Part shown: in pieces, positions 1-6,308 of the stretch | Layout: each line of letters opens with the position of its first letter | Numbering within the stretch: position 1 is the stretch's first letter | Origin: Pontiella sp. | Lineage (GTDB): Bacteria > Verrucomicrobiota > Kiritimatiellia > Kiritimatiellales > Pontiellaceae | Direction: 5' to 3' | Length of the DNA stretch: 10,386 bases | Assembly: GCA_029939385.1 (NCBI GenBank) | Contig: JAOZSZ010000033.1 | Span: forward strand, 1 to 10,386 | Notes under the pieces: model-generated | Databases searched by the model: none | What the model was told of the DNA's origin: nothing | Seen by the model: only the letters and a program-made list of their open reading frames with translations | Translations under genes and position numbers: made by a program

Positions 1-933
1 GGGGATAATCCGATCAATTGCTAAGGCCTGTAGCGTACGCGGAGCTCCTAATAATGAGCCAAGTGCGCTGGATAGTGAGGCCGCAAATACACCAATAAGG
101 ATAAAGATGCCCCAGCGCGAAACCGTTGTCATTATGCTGGGGTCGATCAATAGTAAATTATGATTTGGAACGATATGATTTAAAAAAATGGGAAGTATCA
201 TATAGACGATATAGCCCGTGCTAATGGCGAGCAGAGTCCCTAGAGGTAATGATTTCGAGGGGTCTTTTAGATCCCCAGAAAGTCCAAGCCCGGCCTCGAT
301 TCCCGTTACGGCAGGAAAGAATACCGCAAAGACTACCCAGAAAGCGGCCTTAGGGGGAATGATTGCCTCTGCTGGAACCGTCAGGGCTTCGACACTGGGG
401 GTTCCCATGAAGAATGAAATGAGCGAAAGAAGGATCGCGGCAAAGACGCCAAATTGAATTTTTAGCGCAAGATCAGCTGAAAAATAGGCCAAGGCCGTCA
501 GGGAAACTAAGGTGCCGGCCGAGATGATTTTTGCGGATAAAGCGGGATCGAACATGGGCAATGGATTGCCTAACATGAGTAGTGCTTCCGTGAAGCCAGC
601 AATATAGAACGCCACACCGATAGCGCGGGCAAAAAATAGAGGCAATCCAATGGCAGCTCCGGCCTCAAGGCCGAGGGAGCGTGAAATCATATAGTAGGCT
701 CCGCCGCCTCCCACCTTCATATTTGTGGCCATGGCAGAGATCGATAAACCGGTCAAAAAAGTGATTGCTGTAGCAAGGGTTACGATCAAAAGAGTGCCTA
801 GAAGGCCAACATTGCCGAGCACCCATCCGAAGCGTAAATACATGATTACGCCAAATATGGTTAATACGCTCGGGGTATAAACACCTTTAAAGGTTCCAAA
901 TGAATAGCCCTGTTTCTTCGTTTCTTTACTCAT
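1..933 (-). CDS. Cation-chloride cotransporter-like APC permease, N-terminal part (cut by window edge)
   Basis: This is an inner-membrane transporter of the amino acid-polyamine-cation superfamily, closest in motifs to the cation-chloride cotransporter (SLC12-like) branch, which moves Cl- with Na+ and/or K+. The frame is open from the ATG at 931-933 to position 1, giving 311 residues and no stop. Visible motifs are TPSVLTIFGVIMYLRFGWV (20-38, TM1), LSISAMATNMKVGGGGAYYMISRSLG (63-88), FFPAVTGIEAGLGLSGDLKDP (205-225) and SSALGSLLGAPRTLQALAIDRIIP (288-311). The last two match by eye the eukaryotic CCC signatures FFP..TGI.AG...SGDL.DP and SSALASL..AP..LQAL. About eight hydrophobic segments are present. 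The cytosolic C-terminal domain would lie outside the window. Upstream of the ATG there is only a weak GGAAC element. The gene is divergent from the PaaX-like gene. The substrate ions cannot be read from sequence; a general amino-acid permease is the alternative. Confidence 0.85.
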   Translation of the reverse strand, partial: MSKETKKQGYSFGTFKGVYTPSVLTIFGVIMYLRFGWVLGNVGLLGTLLIVTLATAITFLTGLSISAMATNMKVGGGGAYYMISRSLGLEAGAAIGLPLFFARAIGVAFYIAGFTEALLMLGNPLPMFDPALSAKIISAGTLVSLTALAYFSADLALKIQFGVFAAILLSLISFFMGTPSVEALTVPAEAIIPPKAAFWVVFAVFFPAVTGIEAGLGLSGDLKDPSKSLPLGTLLAISTGYIVYMILPIFLNHIVPNHNLLLIDPSIMTTVSRWGIFILIGVFAASLSSALGSLLGAPRTLQALAIDRIIP

Positions 934-1049
934 AAAAGAGTTCCAGTTTCCTAGGAAGTTATTAAGCGAAAGTCTTTCAGACCTTGCCAGAAAAGGAAAG
1001 CGCATAACGATTCTGGGTATTGGATGGGCTCGCTTCTTAAAAGGAAAAG

Positions 1050-1092
1050 AACCTATCGTCTAAGTAGACGGCCGTCTCTTTAAATGATAGGT
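1050..1092. repeat. Upstream copy of a 43-bp imperfect palindromic repeat
   Basis: The outer arms AACCTATC (1050-1057) and GATAGGTT (1086-1093) are perfect inverted repeats. With one G-T pair and one mismatch the stem extends inward to 1062/1081. The interior holds a perfect 12-bp palindrome, AGACGGCCGTCT (1066-1077), and an overlapping GTCTA-AG-TAGAC (1058-1069) that could form an alternative small hairpin. The unit ends 7 bp before the ATG of the PaaX-like gene, so it lies in that gene's leader or promoter. A second copy lies 860 bp downstream, with 34 of 43 positions identical over the core. The function is unknown. It could be an operator for the neighbouring regulator, a REP-like hairpin, or the end of a small mobile unit. 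Confidence 0.85.
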
Positions 1093-1099
1093 TTATTTT

Positions 1100-1927
1100 A
1101 TGAATTGGATCACATTTCATCATCCAGATATAAGCTTGCCGGTGGTACGTAGGCGAGTTGGCATTGAGATTATGGAAATGCTTGAAATATCAGCTTTATT
1201 TCTATCAAAAGGGGGGTGGGGAATACTCAATCGGCCTTGCTATCCCAATCAGGCTGCTTATATGAACGCAACGAGTCGATTGCGTAAGAAGGGGTTGCTG
1301 GTAAAGCGTTCCGTGGGAGGAGATATGCCAAAACTCCTTCTTTCTGAGAAGGGACGAGACGTATTGCCTGAATATTTTTCCCCTGAAAAAATGTGGAACA
1401 GGAAGTGGAACGGTATTTGGTATTTAATGGTTTATGATGTTCCAGAAGTGGATCGAAAATATCGGAATATTCTTAGGCTTTTCCTAAAGCGCATGCGAAT
1501 GGGATCTCTTCAGCAAAGTGTTTGGGTTACCCCACGGGATATTCGCCCGGATTTTGATGATTTAGCAACGGCAGCAAACGTTGATGCTTTTGCCTATTTG
1601 TTTGAGGCGAGAACGGTACTCGGTCTGCCTAGCCGAAAAGTAGTTGAAGATGCTTGGGATTTTGAACGATTATTTTCTATACAAAATGTTTATTGCAACG
1701 TGATGGAAAAAAATATTATGCGCCTGAATGAGGGGGCTTTCACAAGAGAAGAGCTGGGCGATTTAATGCGTATTGCCGTGGAGGCCTATCACGGTGCATT
1801 TGTAGAAGACCCCTTACTGCCATCTTCTCTTCTTCCGAATGATTATTTGGGGAAACAGGTTTTTTCTCTGCACCGATCCTTGTTTCAGAATCTTGATCAA
1901 CAGATTCATAACCTATCATCCAGATAG
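1100..1927 (+). CDS. PaaX-family protein with winged-helix and Cas2-like domains
   Basis: This 275-residue protein is about the usual length of the PaaX family. Residues ~14-95 look like a winged helix-turn-helix (RRRVGIEIMEML, then NATSRLRKKGLLVKR and LLLSEKGRDVL). Residues ~104-170 resemble a Cas2 ferredoxin-like fold: YLMVYDVPEVDRKYRNI is followed by LKRMRMGSLQQSVWVTP, with Asp113 where the Cas2 active-site Asp sits. Residues ~180-270 carry a PaaX-like C-terminus with DPLLPSSLLPNDYLG (237-251). PaaX itself represses phenylacetate genes and binds phenylacetyl-CoA, but no such genes are present here, so the paaX name is not justified. The ATG has only a minimal AGG 8 nt upstream. The gene sits exactly between two palindromic repeats, and its last residues (NLSSR) and stop codon are encoded by the downstream copy. 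It may be a DNA-binding autoregulator or the enzyme of a small repeat-bounded element. Confidence 0.8.
   Translation: MNWITFHHPDISLPVVRRRVGIEIMEMLEISALFLSKGGWGILNRPCYPNQAAYMNATSRLRKKGLLVKRSVGGDMPKLLLSEKGRDVLPEYFSPEKMWNRKWNGIWYLMVYDVPEVDRKYRNILRLFLKRMRMGSLQQSVWVTPRDIRPDFDDLATAANVDAFAYLFEARTVLGLPSRKVVEDAWDFERLFSIQNVYCNVMEKNIMRLNEGAFTREELGDLMRIAVEAYHGAFVEDPLLPSSLLPNDYLGKQVFSLHRSLFQNLDQQIHNLSSR
1119..1130 (+). repeat. 12-bp match to the downstream palindrome inside the 5' end of the PaaX-like gene
   Basis: ATCATCCAGATA at 1119-1130 is identical to 1915-1926 in the left arm and loop of the downstream palindrome. The two copies are read in different frames (HHPDI against LSSR-stop), so the match is at DNA rather than protein level. 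It could be a half-site for a DNA-binding protein, a remnant of a further repeat copy, or chance. Confidence 0.4.
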
Positions 1928-1952
1928 ACGGCCGTTTATTCGGATGATAGGT
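1910..1952. repeat. Downstream copy of the 43-bp imperfect palindromic repeat
   Basis: Perfect 11-bp inverted arms ACCTATCATCC (1911-1921) and GGATGATAGGT (1942-1952) enclose a 20-nt interior that contains the palindrome ACGGCCGT (1928-1935). It aligns without gaps to 1050-1092 with nine substitutions. Its left arm encodes the last codons of the PaaX-like gene, and the stop TAG lies at 1925-1927. The repeat occupies the space between this gene and the convergent RND gene ending at 1971, so it may also act as a bidirectional terminator. No U-run follows it on either strand, and the same sequence also stands in front of the gene, so termination is unlikely to be its only role. Confidence 0.85.
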
Positions 1953-1970
1953 ATATAATCATGATATGCA

Positions 1971-4900
1971 TTAATCTTGGGTGTACCAAGTGATGAGGCG
2001 TTCATGAATCTTCTTAAGATCTTCGAGAATCATGGTGAGCGAAGGAATCAAGACGAGTGTGATAAATGTGGCAAAGAGAATTCCGAAGCCAAGTGAAATG
2101 GCCATTGGAATGAGGAACCGTGCTTGGCGTGATTGTTCGAAGATCATGGGAAGCAATCCAAAGAAGGTGGTGAGCGTGGTAAGTACGATGGGTCGGAAGC
2201 GTTGGGTGCCAGCGGCCATGATGGAGTCATGCACGCTGAGTCCTTCCCTTCGTTTTTGATTGAAGAAATCGATTAACACTAGCGAGTCGTTTACCACCAC
2301 GCCAGAGAGTGCAACAATTCCAAAGATACTGATTACGCTTAGGCTATATCCCATAATGAGATGGCCAATCACGGCTCCGACAATTCCGAATGGAATACTA
2401 ATCATAATAATGAGCGGCTGGCTATAGCTCTTGAAGGGAACGGCAAGAATCACGTAGATCAGAATGATGGCTCCAAGCAATCCCTTGAGTAGTCCGCCGA
2501 CGCTTTCGCGTTGATCGGCCTGACGACCCTCGAAGGAATAGGTCAGTCCAGGATAATTTTGTTTGAGTTGGGGGAGGGCTCCAGATTTTATATCGCCGAG
2601 GACTAAGGGGGCCTTGCTCTTTGGGGTCACATTTCCTGAAACAGTAACAGTGCGCCGGCCGTTGCGACGATTGATGGTGGTATAGGCGCGTCCTCGCTTC
2701 ATATTTACCACTTCTCGAAGAGGAACCTCGGTGCCCGTTGGGGTTCGGATAATCATGGATTCAAGGCTAAATTCGGTTTCGCGCTCGGCTTCCGGCAGAC
2801 GCGTCATAATCTTAATTTCGTTCCGGCCACGTTGCTGGCGAATGGCTTCCGCACCATAGTAGGCGTGACGAACTTGCTGAGCAACTTCGAATGAAGTCAG
2901 TCCTAAGCTGCGTCCTTCAGGTTTAAGTGTAAAGTCGATTTGCGGTTTACCAGGGGTGACCCCGCTATCGATATCACTGACCATGGAATATTCGCTAAGT
3001 ACGTTGGCAAGATCGCGGCCCGCCTGTTCAAGGATTGTGATATCGCGATGTGAAAGTTCGACCGTTAGGGCGTCGCTACGGCCGCCGGGTCCACCGCTGT
3101 CAGCACGAAAGCGAATCGTATCAATGCCCGGCAATACCCCCGATTTTTTACGCCAGCGCTGGACGAACTCCGAGGTAGAAACGGGGCGATCCTTTGACTC
3201 GACCAGATCGAAGGTAATCGAGCCGCTGTGCCCGCCGGAGTTGCCGATTTGGGACAAGTATCCCTTGATCTGTGGTTTTCCTGTTTGTTCTTCAATCTCG
3301 CGCACTAAATCGGTACCTGCTTTAATGATTTGATCATGAATGGCCTTCGTCTGTTCTACCGGAGCGCCGTAAGGCAATTTGAAGCTGCAAAGCGCAACAT
3401 CAGATTCAACGCTAGGAAAGAGTTGGAAGCCCATGCGTCCACTTTTCACATAACTGAGCGTGAGAATTAAAATAAATAATCCCGTCGCCAAAGTGAGGTA
3501 TCTTCGGCGCAGGGTGAGATCGAGGAATGGCCCATATTTTTCGTGGACAAACCGCATAAATGCCTGACTGAAGCGTTGTTGAAAATGATGAATCCGCCCC
3601 CTTTTTTTTCGTTCTTTTTGATGGGCTAGATGAGAAGGAAGCACAAAGAGCGCCTCGACCAACGAAATAATAAATGTGGTACAGACCACCAGCGGGATGG
3701 CGGCGAAGAATTTGCCCATGGTTCCAGGAACGAAGTAGAGCGGCATAAAGGCGACAATATTGGTGAGAATACTGAAGGTAACGGGCATCGCAATTTGGCG
3801 GGTTCCTTTAATGGCTGCGCGCAGAAAAGGCATCCCTTCTTGGTGATAATGGTAAATGTTTTCACCCACAACGATGGCATCATCCACCACGATTCCGAGC
3901 GCGAGAATAAAGGCAAACATGGAGACCATATTAAGGCTTAAGCCAATCGCAGGCATAATGAGCAAGGTGCCCAGAAAGGAGATAGGAATTCCGAGCATCA
4001 CCCAGAAGGCCAGGCGCATTTCAAGGAATAATCCGAGGACGATAAATACCAAAATCAGGCCGAATAATCCGTTACGCAATAGCAATTCCATTCGTTGGCG
4101 AAACATATCCGCGCGGCTGTTCCATATTTCTAATTCAATCCCTTCAGGAAGACGATTTTTCATCTGCTCAAGAACGTCAAGCGTTGCTTTCTCGATCGAG
4201 ATTGGGGTTTCTTTTCCGATTCGATAAACGGCCATCGTTAGGCCGGGCTTCCCATTGAAATAGGTAAACTGATCGGAGTCGATGAAGTGGTCACGGATTT
4301 TGGCTACATCTTCGATGAGCACCTGCGTTCCATCATGCCCTGTAATGAGCGGAATTTTCCCAAACTGTTTTCCATAGTCGCGCCGATCACGAACACGAAT
4401 AAGAATTTCACCGCTCGTCGTTTTTATTCCCCCTCCCGGCATTTCGATGGAGGAGTGTGCAATAATATCCGCTACCTTTTTAAGGGTTAGATTATAAGCT
4501 CGTAGTGAATCCTGAGGGATCTCAATAGAAATTTCGTAGTTCCGAACATTAGAAAGTTCCACCTGTGTAATGCCCGGGGATTGAATGAGGCCATCGCGCA
4601 CTTGTTCGGTTACTTCGCGTAGGACGGTGTCGGCGGTATTGGCCGAAACGATAACCGTCAGCACTTCGCGGCGAGTTGAGCTTACACTGATGATGGGTTC
4701 TTCAGCATCTTCTGGAAATGTAGTAATCCGGTCGATTTCGCCCTGGATATCTTGAGACAATCGACTCAGATCATGTCCGGGCATCATTTCAACCGTTACG
4801 ACTCCGGAGCCTTCATTGGCTCGCGCCGTCACTTCTTTAACTCCGTCTAGCCCGCGTACGGCCTCTTCAACGGCCAGCACAGTGGCTTGTTCCACTTCCT

Positions 4901-5105
4901 CTGGGCTAGCACCGGGATAAGGTACGGTGATCGTGACAAAATCGAGAACGGCATTGGGTAAAAATTCTTGCCTAATATTAAAAATTTGCAGGAGACCCCC
5001 GAGTACGAGGATCAACATAATAATATTAGAAGTCACGGGATTGCGCGTCATCCACGAGATGGGGCCGCGCCGCTCTTTCCCCGGTAAAATAGATTTATTT
5101 TTCAT
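1971..5105 (-). CDS. RND efflux pump, inner-membrane permease (HAE1/AcrB-like)
   Basis: This is a proton-driven inner-membrane pump of the resistance-nodulation-division superfamily, the engine of the tripartite efflux system encoded with the two upstream genes. At 1044 residues it is of normal family length. TM1 lies at about 24-42. The first large periplasmic domain carries YPGASPEEVEQ (63-73). TM2-6 cover ~345-490 with the family motif LGIVVDDAIVVGENI (403-417), whose Asp408-Asp409 match the proton-relay pair of AcrB. TM7 is near 538-556, a second periplasmic domain spans ~557-870, and TM8-12 cover ~871-1025 with RFRPIVLTTLTTFFGLLP (969-986). In TM10 the sequence SGVVVNDSLVLIDF (934-947) has no lysine where AcrB has Lys940, as in a divergent HAE1 subfamily. 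The start overlaps the adaptor's 3' end by 11 bp, with AAGGAT 9-10 nt upstream. The transported compounds are unknown. Confidence 0.95.
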   Translation of the reverse strand: MKNKSILPGKERRGPISWMTRNPVTSNIIMLILVLGGLLQIFNIRQEFLPNAVLDFVTITVPYPGASPEEVEQATVLAVEEAVRGLDGVKEVTARANEGSGVVTVEMMPGHDLSRLSQDIQGEIDRITTFPEDAEEPIISVSSTRREVLTVIVSANTADTVLREVTEQVRDGLIQSPGITQVELSNVRNYEISIEIPQDSLRAYNLTLKKVADIIAHSSIEMPGGGIKTTSGEILIRVRDRRDYGKQFGKIPLITGHDGTQVLIEDVAKIRDHFIDSDQFTYFNGKPGLTMAVYRIGKETPISIEKATLDVLEQMKNRLPEGIELEIWNSRADMFRQRMELLLRNGLFGLILVFIVLGLFLEMRLAFWVMLGIPISFLGTLLIMPAIGLSLNMVSMFAFILALGIVVDDAIVVGENIYHYHQEGMPFLRAAIKGTRQIAMPVTFSILTNIVAFMPLYFVPGTMGKFFAAIPLVVCTTFIISLVEALFVLPSHLAHQKERKKRGRIHHFQQRFSQAFMRFVHEKYGPFLDLTLRRRYLTLATGLFILILTLSYVKSGRMGFQLFPSVESDVALCSFKLPYGAPVEQTKAIHDQIIKAGTDLVREIEEQTGKPQIKGYLSQIGNSGGHSGSITFDLVESKDRPVSTSEFVQRWRKKSGVLPGIDTIRFRADSGGPGGRSDALTVELSHRDITILEQAGRDLANVLSEYSMVSDIDSGVTPGKPQIDFTLKPEGRSLGLTSFEVAQQVRHAYYGAEAIRQQRGRNEIKIMTRLPEAERETEFSLESMIIRTPTGTEVPLREVVNMKRGRAYTTINRRNGRRTVTVSGNVTPKSKAPLVLGDIKSGALPQLKQNYPGLTYSFEGRQADQRESVGGLLKGLLGAIILIYVILAVPFKSYSQPLIIMISIPFGIVGAVIGHLIMGYSLSVISIFGIVALSGVVVNDSLVLIDFFNQKRREGLSVHDSIMAAGTQRFRPIVLTTLTTFFGLLPMIFEQSRQARFLIPMAISLGFGILFATFITLVLIPSLTMILEDLKKIHERLITWYTQD

Positions 5106-6306
5106 TACTCATCGATCCTTTTTTACCGTTTTTCTTGCCTGCGCCTGCACTCTTTTTATTAGGAACGGGCTCGCCCACGAACTGGAGTTGCATCCCATTA
5201 ATAGGCATGGAGAGGTTTGTGAGGATCAACCGTTCGCCATCATTAAGTCCACTCGAAATAATGACATCTGTTGTGTCGCGCCAGCGGACTTCGACTTCGC
5301 GGATTTCGAGCGTACGATCTTTTTTGGCCAGCCAAACAAAACGATCATCGTGTAGTGCTCTTCGTGGAATATGGTATGCATTTTCAATGGCCGAGCCTTC
5401 GATTTCCATGCGTACATACTCGTTTAATAAGAGCGGTTGCTTGTTTGCAGGATGAGCTTTCACGGCCACGAGCACGCGGGCCATGCGTCCGCGTTCTTCG
5501 AGGGTTCTTTCGAGTCGGATGGCGCGCCCTTGACGAATCTCTCCCGTGCTACGGGTAAGGGTGACGAGTGAACCATTTTGGGGATCGCATTCAATCCATT
5601 TAAGGCGATCGACGGGGATGGATGCTCGCACATAAAACTCATCAGAACCGGACAAGATGGCCAGGGTGTCCTGTAGGTTAATTTGCATGCCTAGGTCTGT
5701 TTTTCGCTCAATCACAACCGCATTAAATGGCGCGCGAATTTCGGAGCGTGTTAGATCGAGCTGGGCCTTTTTAAGTTCAGCCTTAGCCGCTTCAAGTTTG
5801 GCGGTGCGATATTTCAGATGAGGTATCCGCAGCGCCAGTGCGCGGTCAAATTCATCTGTATCCGTATCGGAGCCCAGAAGTTCCCATTCCCGCGCCGCAA
5901 TATCGCGCTGTCCCTCTTCAAGTTGAAGTTGGAATTCGGCTTCGGCTAGTGCGGCTTTTTTTTGTTCAAGCGCCAGTTGGTAATCAATGGGATCAATCTT
6001 TAGGATGAGCTCACCTTTAGCAAAGGAACCCCCTTCGATAAATTCGGGAGCCACTTCAATAATTTCACCACTAACCCGGGCGCGTAACGTGATTTGGCGG
6101 GCGGGGGAAACCGTTCCAGTTACCTGGAGCTTAACGGGTTGAATCCCCGCTTTAAGCGTTAGAGTTTCGACGCTATAGGCACTCCGTTGAGGCCGTTTCT
6201 TTTCCGGCTTCTTCGTGGTCTTGATAATGTTTTTTCCCATTCCAATCGCCACCACGATAAGTAAAATTGGGATCAGAATTTTTCTATATTTCTTCAATAA
6301 GTTCAT
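5095..6306 (-). CDS. RND efflux periplasmic adaptor (membrane fusion protein, HlyD/AcrA-like)
   Basis: This protein links the RND pump to the outer-membrane channel across the periplasm. It has 403 residues, typical for the family. Residues ~9-23 (KILIPILLIVVAIGM) form a single hydrophobic anchor without a lipobox, so it is probably held by an uncleaved N-terminal segment. A lipoyl-like half (VTGTVSPARQITLRARVSGEI, 62-82) is followed by an alpha-helical hairpin rich in Ala, Glu and Lys (~110-185) and the returning lipoyl half (LTRSEIRAPFNAVVIERKTDLGMQIN, 185-210). Beta-barrel and membrane-proximal domains follow (ADAPTER-like IPRRALHDDRFVWL at 313-326). The C-terminus is a Lys/Gly-rich tail. 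The start has a strong GAGGAA site located inside the end of the outer-membrane factor gene, from which it is separated by only 2 bp. Its 3' end overlaps the pump gene. Together these suggest translational coupling. Confidence 0.93.
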   Translation of the reverse strand: MNLLKKYRKILIPILLIVVAIGMGKNIIKTTKKPEKKRPQRSAYSVETLTLKAGIQPVKLQVTGTVSPARQITLRARVSGEIIEVAPEFIEGGSFAKGELILKIDPIDYQLALEQKKAALAEAEFQLQLEEGQRDIAAREWELLGSDTDTDEFDRALALRIPHLKYRTAKLEAAKAELKKAQLDLTRSEIRAPFNAVVIERKTDLGMQINLQDTLAILSGSDEFYVRASIPVDRLKWIECDPQNGSLVTLTRSTGEIRQGRAIRLERTLEERGRMARVLVAVKAHPANKQPLLLNEYVRMEIEGSAIENAYHIPRRALHDDRFVWLAKKDRTLEIREVEVRWRDTTDVIISSGLNDGERLILTNLSMPINGMQLQFVGEPVPNKKSAGAGKKNGKKGSMSNEK

Positions 6307-6308
6307 GG

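Noticed and set aside
218..457. Plus-strand open frame of 79 codons
   Set aside because: It is antisense to the CCC-like permease, whose minus-strand frame has clear family motifs and hydrophobic segments.
948..957. 10-bp palindrome TTCCTAGGAA upstream of the permease gene
   Set aside because: It is short, has no partner copy and lies too close to the start codon to assign a regulator. It may be chance.
1050..1092. Upstream palindrome as a rho-independent terminator of some gene
   Set aside because: It lies between two divergent genes, where no transcript should end, and has no T-run. A terminator reading does not explain its place before the ATG.
1100..1927. Cas2-like domain as a sign of a CRISPR-Cas locus
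   Set aside because: There is no cas1 or other cas gene and no array of regularly spaced repeats. Only two palindrome copies exist, 860 bp apart with a gene between them. The winged-helix and C-terminal parts are PaaX-like.
1040..1965. Target-site duplication around the repeat-bounded unit
   Set aside because: The bases just outside the two palindromes (AAAAGGAAAAG on the left, ATATAATCATG on the right) do not match, so no classical DDE-transposon duplication is visible.
2956..3333. Plus-strand open frame of 125 codons, and similar frames at 3630-3941, 3856-4227 and 4927-5355
   Set aside because: They lie antisense inside the well-supported RND and adaptor genes, have no recognisable domain or ribosome site, and are shadow frames of those genes.
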